A stretch of 8,868 nucleotides of DNA from Candidatus Bathyarchaeota archaeon. GTDB lineage: Archaea > Thermoproteota > Bathyarchaeia > Bathyarchaeales > UBA233. A program made the position numbers and the translations under genes. The first letter of the stretch is position 1. Every line of letters begins with the position of its first letter. The notes beneath the pieces are model-generated. The model made no database searches and was not told the origin of the DNA. It was given only the letters and a program-made list of their open reading frames with translations. The stretch lies in contig SOJA01000006.1 in NCBI GenBank assembly GCA_004376975.1, forward strand, positions 1-8,868, given 5' to 3'. Below are positions 1-6,620 of the stretch, piece after piece.

Positions 1-191
1 CAATGCCAAACATAATTCTAGCCACAAAAACTGTCGGGGATCATGACTTATTAGCCATCGGAGTGGCAATGGGTTTTGAACACCTGATGCACATGACCCA
101 TGAAATCGCACGAATACCGGGCGTAAAGGACATTCAGGTTTCCTTTTGGGTCGAGAAATCTTCCCTTTGCCCCAAATACTTCATAGTTTAG
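1..191 (+). CDS. Lrp/AsnC-family transcriptional regulator, C-terminal part (cut by window start)
   Basis: The reading frame is open from the window edge to a TAG at 189-191. The visible 62 residues fit the C-terminal RAM (effector-binding and oligomerisation) domain of Lrp/AsnC regulators. A strand ending in the motif TVGDHDLLAIGV matches the family's G-x-x-D-hydrophobic signature. A helix (FEHLMHMTHEIARIPGV) follows, then the conserved IPGV turn and a last strand (KDIQVSFWVE). In the family this domain binds small molecules, often amino acids, and builds dimers and octamers, while an N-terminal helix-turn-helix binds DNA. The HTH would lie upstream of this window, so I cannot tell a full-length regulator from a stand-alone RAM protein. 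The ATG at position 3 is probably an internal Met. The gene converges on the minus-strand genes to its right. Confidence 0.7.
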   Translation, partial: MPNIILATKTVGDHDLLAIGVAMGFEHLMHMTHEIARIPGVKDIQVSFWVEKSSLCPKYFIV

Positions 192-448
192 GGTGCATAC
201 GTTTCGTAATGTGCATGCATACATTTGTATGAAATTTCCTCCGGTCCAACGAATGACCAAGAATAGTATACAAGGCTCAAGCTCTATGTTACAAAGCGAA
301 AATAGTGCGTGCACAGTAATCAACATTTAACGCCGAAATCCATTTATTTACTTACGACTTTCTCCCACCCCTATAAGAAAAAGTTAGAAGGCGTAAACTT
401 TTCATGTTTTATTCGAACTAAATTCAACATTGGGAAGTAAGTTGTAAC
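192..448. other. Convergent intergenic region without a recognisable gene
   Basis: This stretch lies between the 3' end of the Lrp-like gene (+) and the 3' end of the integrase remnant (-). I see no convincing coding frame. The minus-strand frame at 51-326 is antisense to the Lrp domain and has no family resemblance. The only structure noted is a 7-bp inverted repeat (AAAAGTT at 379-385, AACTTTT at 396-402) with a 10-base spacer, followed on the + strand by T-rich sequence. It could aid transcription termination, but it is about 190 bases past the Lrp-like stop, so this is weak. Confidence 0.4.
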
Positions 449-580
449 TTAAGGATAGCCTACCTCCAGCAATTCCTGAATTTCCTTTGAGGTTTTAGTT
501 ACTTTCACAGTGAAAGCATCACGGGTTTCTTTGAAGATTACTTCCCTGAGCTCCTGATAGATTGCGCACTGTGACGAAAA
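449..580 (-). pseudogene. Probable remnant of an archaeal tyrosine recombinase (integrase) C-terminus
   Basis: Reading the minus strand from 580 to a TAA at 449-451 gives 43 codons with no start codon, bounded upstream by an in-frame TGA at 581-583. The peptide contains ELREVIFKETRDAFTVKV followed by TKTSKEIQELLEVGY. From memory, this resembles the tail after the catalytic Tyr in many archaeal phage-type integrases: a segment around Fx-[KE]x-x-Dx[FY], then a K/R-V-A-K-T-x-E-E-x-x-x-L-[IL]-E-x-G-[FY] helix. Intact members continue with an EYV...LFRKRK-like end; here the frame stops right after GY, so even the tail is truncated. The catalytic domain is absent, because the next 25 bases upstream run into the KaiC-like gene's end at 604. 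The call rests on motif memory only; a random open frame cannot be excluded. Confidence 0.4.
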
Positions 581-587
581 TCAAAAA
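577..587 (-). terminator. Oligo-T tract after the KaiC-like gene
   Basis: On the minus strand, about 16 bases after the TAG of the KaiC-like gene, the sequence reads TTTTTGATTTT. Archaeal RNA polymerase often terminates at such T-rich stretches without a hairpin. No stem precedes it, so this is plausible but weak. Confidence 0.3.
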
Positions 588-603
588 TTACAGAGTACGC
601 TGC

Positions 604-1383
604 TTAGGTCTGATAGATGTTTTGGTCAGGGTAGATCTCGATTCCTGTTTTTCCTATTTTGTAAGGTCTCGGAATAGAATCGACTTCAGTGCCACGCATT
701 TTCAGAATTCTGACAGAACGTTCTCCTGTTCCAAGTGTCTGTAGCTGTATTACGCCCTGTGACAAATACTCTTCTGGCTGCACTTGTCTTTCTTCGCCTA
801 TTGATACGGCTTCGCTTGTAATGAGGCAAGTAGCTCCTATATCATTCAAAGCCTCCATAATATCTAATATTGCCTGCCTTTTCTCCCAAGCTTTTGGAAA
901 ACGAAATGTAAGGCCAGAGATTGAGTCGAGTACAACTCGTTGGGCACCAATATCGCCAATGAATCTGTCAATACTGCGTCCTCCTTCAAACGTCTTAAAA
1001 ATTTTATCTATCAAGCGTACACGCGCGAGTTTTTTTCCACTCACTGGTAATTCGCCGATCTGCGTGGTCTGGAATGCTTGGGCTGGAATGCGTCTGACAT
1101 CAGATGCGTCTATGAAAGTAAATCTTCCATCCTGCTCTAATTCTTTGAAGTCCCAACCGAAGGTTAGCATCTCTTCAAAAAAGTGGTTCTTGGTCTCATC
1201 TAGACTTATGTAGACGGTTTTCACTCCGTTTTGAGTAGCGCCATAGTTTAAGAATTGTGCGCAGAAGATTGTCTTTCCAGTTCCTGGTCCACCTGTCATC
1301 AATATCATTCTTCCTTCTGGAAAGCCACCTTGCAACATCGTATCAAGGCCCGTTATGCCAGTGTCCACTTTTCCAATGCCCAT
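604..1383 (-). CDS. KaiC-like RecA-superfamily ATPase, single domain
   Basis: This 259-residue cytoplasmic protein is a complete single KaiC/RadA-type domain. It opens with the family signature GITGLDTMLQGGFPEG. Walker A is GGPGTGKT (31-38), and a LDET acidic motif at 61-64 sits where KaiC CI domains carry catalytic carboxylates. Walker B is RVVLDSISGL (149-158, Asp153). An LITSE strand lies at 187-191 and a KMRGT motif at 228-232, matching the inter-subunit K-x-R finger region of KaiC. About 250 residues is normal for archaeal one-domain members. All motifs for ATP binding and hexamer formation are present. The start is supported by a GGTGAT ribosome binding site 8 bases upstream. The gene is 318 bases downstream of, and co-directional with, a giant protein bearing degenerate KaiC-like domains. 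Archaeal relatives act in signalling and in archaellum control (ArlH, ArnC-type proteins); the exact role here is unknown. Confidence 0.9.
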   Translation of the reverse strand: MGIGKVDTGITGLDTMLQGGFPEGRMILMTGGPGTGKTIFCAQFLNYGATQNGVKTVYISLDETKNHFFEEMLTFGWDFKELEQDGRFTFIDASDVRRIPAQAFQTTQIGELPVSGKKLARVRLIDKIFKTFEGGRSIDRFIGDIGAQRVVLDSISGLTFRFPKAWEKRQAILDIMEALNDIGATCLITSEAVSIGEERQVQPEEYLSQGVIQLQTLGTGERSVRILKMRGTEVDSIPRPYKIGKTGIEIYPDQNIYQT

Positions 1384-1391
1384 TTTTTACC

Positions 1392-1397
1392 ATCACC
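1392..1397 (-). promoter_or_regulatory. Ribosome binding site GGTGAT of the KaiC-like gene
   Basis: GGTGAT on the minus strand (ATCACC on +) ends 8 bases before the ATG at 1381-1383. It is fully complementary to the conserved 16S rRNA 3' tail, which fixes the chosen start. Confidence 0.7.
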
Positions 1398-1435
1398 CAG
1401 AATAGGTTGATGTCGACATAAATATTAAAAGGCAG

Positions 1436-1450
1436 TATATAATTTCTTCG
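1436..1450 (-). promoter_or_regulatory. Putative archaeal BRE/TATA element of the KaiC-like gene
   Basis: The minus strand reads CGAAGA followed by AATTATATA, a purine-rich BRE-like hexamer next to a TATA-like box. The box sits about 55 bases before the ATG, implying transcription start near 1410-1415 and a leader of about 30 bases. It means the gene can be transcribed apart from the large gene upstream. A second AT-rich stretch (TTTTAATATTTA, around 1418-1430) is an alternative. Confidence 0.45.
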
Positions 1451-1551
1451 TACTGATTTTTGGCTAACTGAAAATTTGACCTATCTTATTTTGAATTGGG
1501 AGGCGATTCCAATCAACATAGGAACTCTTACAGCAACTTGCATCAGCAGAA

Positions 1552-1580
1552 TTCTGTACAAACCGTAGAATTGTATAGAA
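1552..1580. repeat. 10-bp inverted repeat between the KaiC-like and large genes
   Basis: TTCTGTACAA (1552-1561) and TTGTATAGAA (1571-1580) are inverted copies with one mismatch and a 9-base spacer. The site lies about 100 bases upstream of the TATA-like box of the KaiC-like gene. It could be an operator for a dimeric regulator or a hairpin in read-through RNA. No T tract follows on either strand, so a terminator is unlikely. Confidence 0.4.
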
Positions 1581-1633
1581 CCTTGGTAGGACAACATGAG
1601 TTTTTAGGCCGATACTCAAGATCTGTTCAAAAT

Positions 1634-1678
1634 GCGATGTTCAAATCATTTCATAGCTGAAATTTAGTTAGACATCGC
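1634..1678. repeat. Nested inverted repeats just past the stop of the large gene
   Basis: An outer pair, GCGATGT (1634-1640) and ACATCGC (1672-1678), encloses an inner perfect pair, ATTTCA (1648-1653) and TGAAAT (1658-1663), with a TAGC loop. The set lies 23 bases after the TGA (1702-1704) of the large gene and could fold as a two-tier hairpin in its 3' untranslated RNA. It may stabilise or end the transcript. ATTTT follows on the minus strand, a weak T tract. Confidence 0.4.
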
Positions 1679-1701
1679 TATCTTTCCACATTGTAAGAAC
1701 A

Positions 1702-4700
1702 TCACTTACCGAGTTTTTCTTTTCTGATAGGCAACTCGCGGTCTAGATATTGTTGGTTGTACATCCGATTGATCTTAAGGAACTTGTATGAACCTTTTCC
1801 GGTTTCTCTTTCCTTGAGGGTGATCTCTCCTTCAAAGAGGCTTAGGATTGCTTGTACGTCCCGTGGGGGATGCATCAGGGGATTCATCACCGCCAATGTA
1901 GTAAATCCTCTGGATCTCAATTCTGTGATAAGCGCCGTTAACCACCTTTTGGTGGTGACGGCTTGATGTTGAAGTAGGACGTCTGAGACTATGGCAACGC
2001 ATATTCTTCTTCTTGAACCACCAGATGACTCGTCTATTCTACGAAAAGCTTTGGCCAAAGCTATATTGATATCAGTTAGGTTCATGACACCTCTCCTCAG
2101 TTTAATCACGTTAGGTAAATCCTTGATCATAATATCAGCTTGAGGATTACAAACAAACACGTAGAACTTCGATTGAAACTCTTGAGCAAGGGTTTCCACT
2201 CCACTTACCTCTGTGCAAACATAAAATGCTATCGTCCCTTCGTTCGTTCCCTCTTCCAGAAATCTCTTGATCAGCAAATCTCTTTCATCGCATAACGGCG
2301 AAGTCAAGATGACCGAATAGGTTTCAGGTATCCCGCCGATTAGCAATTTGTCTAGCTCTTCGTATCCCGTGGCAATCCGACTCGGAAAGGCTTCTGAAAC
2401 TTCAATAGTCATACCGAGTTTTTCTTTTCTGATAGGCAACTCGCGGTCTAGATATTGTTGGTTGTACATCCGATTGATCTTAAGGAACTTGTATGAACCT
2501 TTTCCGGTTTCTCTTTCCTTGAGGGTGATCTCTCCTTCAAAGAGGCTTAGGATTGCTTGTACGTCCCGTGGGGGATGCATCAGGGGATTCATCACCGCCA
2601 ATGTAGTAAATCCTCTGGATCTCAATTCTGTGATAAGCGCCGTTAACCACCTTCTCGTTTGGACTATTTGGTGCTGTAGTAGAACATCCGATACTATTTC
2701 TATACAGGCCCTTTTGGCGATACCTTGCGATTCTCCTAGTTCATGAAGTGCCTTTGTTAAGGCAATGCTAATGTCAGTTAATTTTTCAACACCTTTGAGT
2801 TTAAATCTGTTTGGCGAGTCCTTGATTGTTTTGTCTGCGTGAGGATTACACATGAAAAGGTACAAGTTTGACTGATAATCCTCTGCAAGATGTATGAACT
2901 CGTCCTGTTTAACAGTAAGGTAGAATACAATTTCACCTTTCTCCACTCCTACCTTCAGAAATCTCTTGATCAGCAAATCTCTTTCATCGCATAACGGCGA
3001 AGTCAAGATGACCGAATAGGTTTCAGGTATCCCGCCGATTAGCAATTTGTCTAGCTCTTCGTATCCCGTGGCAATCCGACTCGGAAAGGCTTCTGAAACT
3101 TCAATAGTCACCGGCTCGGGTTCACACAGCAATTGGTGCCCTGCTTCATCAATATACGCAATTTTAGGTTTGACCTCAAATGAGCCTTCATCAGATGATC
3201 TAAGTATTAGCGAGATCTCTTCAGTCTTCAAGGTGTCAAGTCTTCTTCCCTTCAAGATGATATGCGAATCTTCAACGCGACAATAGTCTGGTTTGGCAAC
3301 TAGCTCGAATCCTACAGGAAGGATTTCATTGATGTGGGTAAGTAGGACGGTTTCTTTTCCCACATTGACGATGTGTACTTCCAACGTCAATTCTTCACCA
3401 GTTTTGACCTGTTGGATTTGAGGAACTAAAGTGGCTTGAATGTTCGCGCGCTTAAAATTTTCTAAACCCATAGCTTTTTCTTCTCTTGGGGTTAGCGTAG
3501 CGAAGCTTGCAGTTGAAGAAACGATTGTTGGAGCATGCAATATGTCACTCAACATACCCGCTAATTCTTTTTCCTCTCGAATCCTTGCTAGAATCTTTTG
3601 AGCCTGCTCAACTTTTCCCGGATGCTTTGCCTTCATAAAGGATCTGACAGAGAATTGTAAGACTTTTTCAGCCATCATGTAGTATCTCGCTTTCTTCTTT
3701 GGCTCTATCTCCTCCTTAGCAGTTTCCATAAGAACATAGGCATCGAAGAGGCGTCGCGTGCCATTAGCGTATTCAGCTGCCGTCTCAAAGCCCGATTTAA
3801 TGTAATAATTTGCGGCGACTTCCATGTGTTTCTGGGCGGTCGAAAGGTTTTTCATGTCTCTCGTAGTTTCGAATTCAGTTCCAGCCTCCAACGCCCTGCA
3901 GAAGTTGCTGTGAGCTAAAGCGAGTAGGCTTGATGATTGATCAAGAGTGTGCTCCTTGGCTTTTTTAAAGAGCTCCCCCGCCTCTCCGTACAGACTTGAA
4001 GAAGATTTGGCCTCTGCCATCAACATCTTCTGCCAGGCTCTGCATAGATAGATTATCGGTTGTAGCTCTCTACGGTTTTGCTCTGACCCCGCCCCCGCGA
4101 TGGTTTGGAATACTTTGGCTGCTGACCCATATTTTTCTGCGCCCACGACGTGTTCACCCTGCTTGTCCAAGATTTTCGCTTCTTCTATAGCAACTCTTCC
4201 AAAACAATATTCAACCCTCATGTCAGAGGCCTCAATTAACCTCTCAACCAAGTATTTTTGGTTGGAATCCTCAACTTCATCAACCGCAATTCCAAGTGAG
4301 TTCTTGGCGTCACGGAAGAGCGTAGCTGCGTTGTTGAACGCTTCAATCGACTTTGAGCTTCTGTCACCTCTGCTGAGCGACTCTGCCTTCTCCAGAAGTG
4401 ACCATGCTAAAAAGTTTGAAGAAAGGAAACTCCAGAGTTTCGTTTGCTTCAGAAGACTCGCTGTCTTCTTATAGTGTTTCATTGCGCTGGCGTGTAGTCC
4501 TTTGTCGTGAGCGAATTTGGCTTTCTCGATTTCACTCCATGCCTTCATGTACAAAGCATAGTCCATAAAAAAGTTCGAGAAACTCGGCATTTTCTGAGCC
4601 GTGGCCTTATACTCCTTGTATGCTTTGTCATAGTTTCTTGCTGCCTTTGCGCCCTCACCTAGCTGGCCTTGGTTTCTCGCTATTTTCCAGTAGGACTCAG

Positions 4701-6351
4701 CAACACGGCTAATCAACTCAACTTCCTTAAATCGCTTTGCTGCGTCACTGTAAACTCCATTTGCTTTACGCAGAATTTTCTCTTCTTGGGTTAACAGAAA
4801 AAGCTCTTCTAATATTTCGCCAAACGAGTCTTCGAACTCAGCAACAAACACTATTTGGGATGGCATAGGGCGAGTAGCGATCCATTTTTTGCAATTCAAC
4901 ACCCCATCATCCATATCTACGATGGATTTTTCCAGAAGTGCTCTCTTTTTGTCTTCATCTGCCTCTAATCTCGTCAACTCTGCTTCTAATTGTGCTGTGT
5001 AGATCTTGCCTACTCCAAGAACCCAATCCATCGATGGAAAGGCTCTTTCAACAATGTGGTTGTACTCTTCTCGATAACCTAACGCTTCTTCTAGCGATTT
5101 CGCTTTCTCATCAGTGTTGGACTCCAGATTAGCGAAGAAATGTAATGCCTTGCTTAAAGTGTGAAGAGTGGAGCCTATAGCATCTGGGGACCCCGAACGG
5201 ATGGCGTATTCTAATCCCTTCCGTCCGACTTCCACAGCTTTTTTTGATAAAACTAGTTTTTCTGATGGAGTGGTCGATTCATATGCAAGAGACGAGTAGC
5301 TTTGACCATAGAACAAGTATGTTTCCCCGATAATGGAATCCTGGGCGACCAATTCAAGAAAGCGTTCAGCGTCTTGTGCGTATTTAATGATCTCTTCGTA
5401 TCGTTCCTTCCTTTTGTCTATATTTGCTTCTTTTGGAGCCGCCCAGTCTGTGACAAATGCAAGAATGTAAGACGCTACCCCTTTTAGGTAGTTGTCATTT
5501 ATGATAATCCCCTGTTGTAGCATTTCTTTAGCATATTCCAGTGCGGATGTGATGTCTTCCGTGAATGCAAGGGTGCATAGAGCTGCCGCCCACCGGGACA
5601 GTGCTGTGTCATAGGGGTTGCCCACTTCTCTGGACAGGACCACCGCTTTGTCCGAGTAACTTACGCATAAATCTCCCAGCTCCTTCCTCTCTTCTTCTCG
5701 TTCACTCACAATGTCCGCGACATACCAGTTATGAAGGCTCGCTATGGAATAAGCACGAAGAAGTTCGCTCTTGTCGCCTACTTTCGACATAGCCGGCATG
5801 GCTTTGTTGCTCAGCTGCAGCCCTTCTTGAGCGATGATTTGCTTCTCCTTATGGGTAGAAGCAACGTATAGGCGCTCAAAGAGGCACAGTAACAGGAGGT
5901 TACATGTCTTTCCGTAATTCAGTTCCTCACCCGCCGAGTGAAACGCTTGTAGCGCCTTGCTTGCGAATGCGCGGCATTCATCAAGCATCTTCGCCTTCTC
6001 TGTGGGAGTGGATGCTAGCCAAGAACACGTATATTCGGCGAGGGCATTGCATTGCGCGCTTTTCCCCACATTTGTGACGTTGCCTATCTTTTCGAATAGT
6101 TTGGCGGCTTCTTGGTAGGCTTCTACTGCGTGTCGTCTGAGTTTAGTAAATTCCTCTAGGTCTTCCGCTTGTCTAGATGCTCGTTCGTAACAAAAGCCTA
6201 TCCGTTGCCAAGTTTCTGCCGCAAATGATCCGGTTTCTGCTACAGAATGTAGCGCTTGTTCATAAGACCAAACGGCGTAGAGCCATCCATGTTTTTTTTC
6301 CTGACCCTTCGCTCTTTCCAGCAATTTCTCCGTGGTAATGTTTAATGGCAT
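1702..6351 (-). CDS. Giant TPR-like / Ig-like / tandem degenerate KaiC-like protein
   Basis: This 1549-residue protein has no signal peptide or membrane segment, so it is probably cytoplasmic. Residues 1 to about 950 are Ala/Leu/Lys/Glu-rich paired helices with TPR-like patterns, for example AVEAYQEAAKLFEKIGN and ARNYDKAYKEYKATAQK. Residues 969-1081 form a beta-rich Ig-like domain (VKTGEELTLEVHIVNVGKE onward, ending CEPEPV) of the type known from archaeal TPR/ATPase signalling proteins. Then come two KaiC-like domains, 1082-1313 and 1315-1549, each opening with RIATGYEELDKLLIGGIPE. In both, the Walker A position reads TSPLCDERDL (1117-1126, 1350-1359) instead of GPPGSGKT, so the P-loop Gly and Lys are lost. 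A Walker B-like strand ending VSD (Asp about 1222) remains. ATP hydrolysis is therefore unlikely and a scaffold or sensor role more likely. The start at 6349-6351 follows AAGTGATAGG, a partial ribosome binding site. The complete KaiC-like ATPase lies downstream as a possible partner (inference). Confidence 0.85.
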   Translation of the reverse strand: MPLNITTEKLLERAKGQEKKHGWLYAVWSYEQALHSVAETGSFAAETWQRIGFCYERASRQAEDLEEFTKLRRHAVEAYQEAAKLFEKIGNVTNVGKSAQCNALAEYTCSWLASTPTEKAKMLDECRAFASKALQAFHSAGEELNYGKTCNLLLLCLFERLYVASTHKEKQIIAQEGLQLSNKAMPAMSKVGDKSELLRAYSIASLHNWYVADIVSEREEERKELGDLCVSYSDKAVVLSREVGNPYDTALSRWAAALCTLAFTEDITSALEYAKEMLQQGIIINDNYLKGVASYILAFVTDWAAPKEANIDKRKERYEEIIKYAQDAERFLELVAQDSIIGETYLFYGQSYSSLAYESTTPSEKLVLSKKAVEVGRKGLEYAIRSGSPDAIGSTLHTLSKALHFFANLESNTDEKAKSLEEALGYREEYNHIVERAFPSMDWVLGVGKIYTAQLEAELTRLEADEDKKRALLEKSIVDMDDGVLNCKKWIATRPMPSQIVFVAEFEDSFGEILEELFLLTQEEKILRKANGVYSDAAKRFKEVELISRVAESYWKIARNQGQLGEGAKAARNYDKAYKEYKATAQKMPSFSNFFMDYALYMKAWSEIEKAKFAHDKGLHASAMKHYKKTASLLKQTKLWSFLSSNFLAWSLLEKAESLSRGDRSSKSIEAFNNAATLFRDAKNSLGIAVDEVEDSNQKYLVERLIEASDMRVEYCFGRVAIEEAKILDKQGEHVVGAEKYGSAAKVFQTIAGAGSEQNRRELQPIIYLCRAWQKMLMAEAKSSSSLYGEAGELFKKAKEHTLDQSSSLLALAHSNFCRALEAGTEFETTRDMKNLSTAQKHMEVAANYYIKSGFETAAEYANGTRRLFDAYVLMETAKEEIEPKKKARYYMMAEKVLQFSVRSFMKAKHPGKVEQAQKILARIREEKELAGMLSDILHAPTIVSSTASFATLTPREEKAMGLENFKRANIQATLVPQIQQVKTGEELTLEVHIVNVGKETVLLTHINEILPVGFELVAKPDYCRVEDSHIILKGRRLDTLKTEEISLILRSSDEGSFEVKPKIAYIDEAGHQLLCEPEPVTIEVSEAFPSRIATGYEELDKLLIGGIPETYSVILTSPLCDERDLLIKRFLKVGVEKGEIVFYLTVKQDEFIHLAEDYQSNLYLFMCNPHADKTIKDSPNRFKLKGVEKLTDISIALTKALHELGESQGIAKRACIEIVSDVLLQHQIVQTRRWLTALITELRSRGFTTLAVMNPLMHPPRDVQAILSLFEGEITLKERETGKGSYKFLKINRMYNQQYLDRELPIRKEKLGMTIEVSEAFPSRIATGYEELDKLLIGGIPETYSVILTSPLCDERDLLIKRFLEEGTNEGTIAFYVCTEVSGVETLAQEFQSKFYVFVCNPQADIMIKDLPNVIKLRRGVMNLTDINIALAKAFRRIDESSGGSRRRICVAIVSDVLLQHQAVTTKRWLTALITELRSRGFTTLAVMNPLMHPPRDVQAILSLFEGEITLKERETGKGSYKFLKINRMYNQQYLDRELPIRKEKLGK
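1707..2411 (-). repeat. Tandem repeat copy B (C-terminal degenerate KaiC-like domain), 705 bp
   Basis: This is the second copy of an in-frame tandem duplication in the large gene. Its outer blocks 1707-1948 (242 bp) and 2257-2411 (155 bp) match copy A base for base as far as I can read. The central 308 bp differs strongly and is 6 bp longer than in copy A. The junction with copy A falls inside the Met1314 codon. Confidence 0.9.
2412..3110 (-). repeat. Tandem repeat copy A (first degenerate KaiC-like domain), 699 bp
   Basis: This copy directly abuts copy B. Its identical blocks are 2412-2653 (242 bp) and 2956-3110 (155 bp); its diverged centre is 2654-2955 (302 bp). Aligning the two centres by eye gives about 51 identical residues in about 100, against 100 percent in the flanking blocks. 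The centre covers the region from just after the degenerate Walker A to just after the Walker B-like strand. Confidence 0.9.
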
Positions 6352-6404
6352 CGCCTATCACTTAATAATCTAACTCTGCAACAACAATGCAGATCGTATA
6401 CATC

Positions 6405-6413
6405 GTATTTATT
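6405..6413 (-). promoter_or_regulatory. Possible TATA-like element of the large gene
   Basis: The minus strand reads AATAAATAC about 55 bases before the ATG at 6349-6351, the same spacing as the element of the KaiC-like gene. It lacks a clear purine-rich BRE, so the call is tentative. Confidence 0.3.
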
Positions 6414-6436
6414 GAATTAAGCAGCCTAAAAATATG

Positions 6437-6478
6437 ATGCTCTCAGCATGCCAACTCGTCGTCATGAAAAAATGCTGA
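6437..6478. repeat. Three mutually complementary segments upstream of the large gene
   Basis: ATGCT (6437-6441), TCAGCAT (6443-6449) and ATGCTGA (6472-6478) compete: the middle segment can pair with either neighbour (5 bp with a CTC loop, or 7 bp with a 22-base loop). They lie upstream of the TATA-like element of the large gene and downstream of the secreted-protein gene. They could be regulator half-sites or 3' RNA structure; no function is shown. Confidence 0.3.
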
Positions 6479-6507
6479 TTGCAATCTTTTCTACAACCCG
6501 TGCTCAG

Positions 6508-6530
6508 AAAAAAGGGGAAAGATTGCTCCC
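6508..6530 (-). terminator. Hairpin plus T6 terminator after the secreted-protein gene
   Basis: The minus strand reads GGGA, an 8-base loop, TCCC, then CTTTTTT, about 57 bases after the TAG of the 561-residue secreted protein. A short GC stem followed by six T is a convincing stop signal. A second T6 tract at 6467-6472 gives a backup. Together they separate this gene from the large gene that follows. Confidence 0.55.
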
Positions 6531-6576
6531 TTGCTCTTTCGCCCACACAGGTAAGTGGCTCTCTCGCCTGTTTGCT

Positions 6577-6620
6577 AGTGTACTCCCTACATAGCTACTG
6601 ATACAGTAGAGTGTACTCCC
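6577..6620. repeat. Direct repeat and hairpin around the stop codon of the secreted-protein gene
   Basis: AGTGTACTCCC occurs at 6577-6587 and again at 6610-6620, the first copy overlapping the TAG. Between them is a perfect 6-bp inverted repeat, CTACTG (6595-6600) and CAGTAG (6604-6609), with an ATA loop. In protein terms GVHST at the C-terminus is echoed by GVH just after the stop, which suggests a small local duplication. Confidence 0.4.

Noticed and set aside
51..326. 91-codon minus-strand frame
   Set aside because: It is antisense to the Lrp-like RAM domain, rich in Cys/His/Phe without a pattern, and has no promoter or ribosome binding site.
689..1213. 174-codon plus-strand frame
   Set aside because: It lies wholly opposite the KaiC-like ATPase, whose motifs are unmistakable; the Ser/Pro/Arg-rich translation is a shadow.
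1481..1597. A 38-residue minus-strand frame with a hydrophobic stretch in the gap between the KaiC-like and large genes
   Set aside because: It has no ribosome binding site, no recognisable family and overlaps the inverted repeat; frames of this length are expected by chance.
2348..2746. 132-codon plus-strand frame, partly repeated at 1757-1966 and 3047-3286
   Set aside because: Its repetition only mirrors the tandem duplication on the opposite strand; no coding features of its own.
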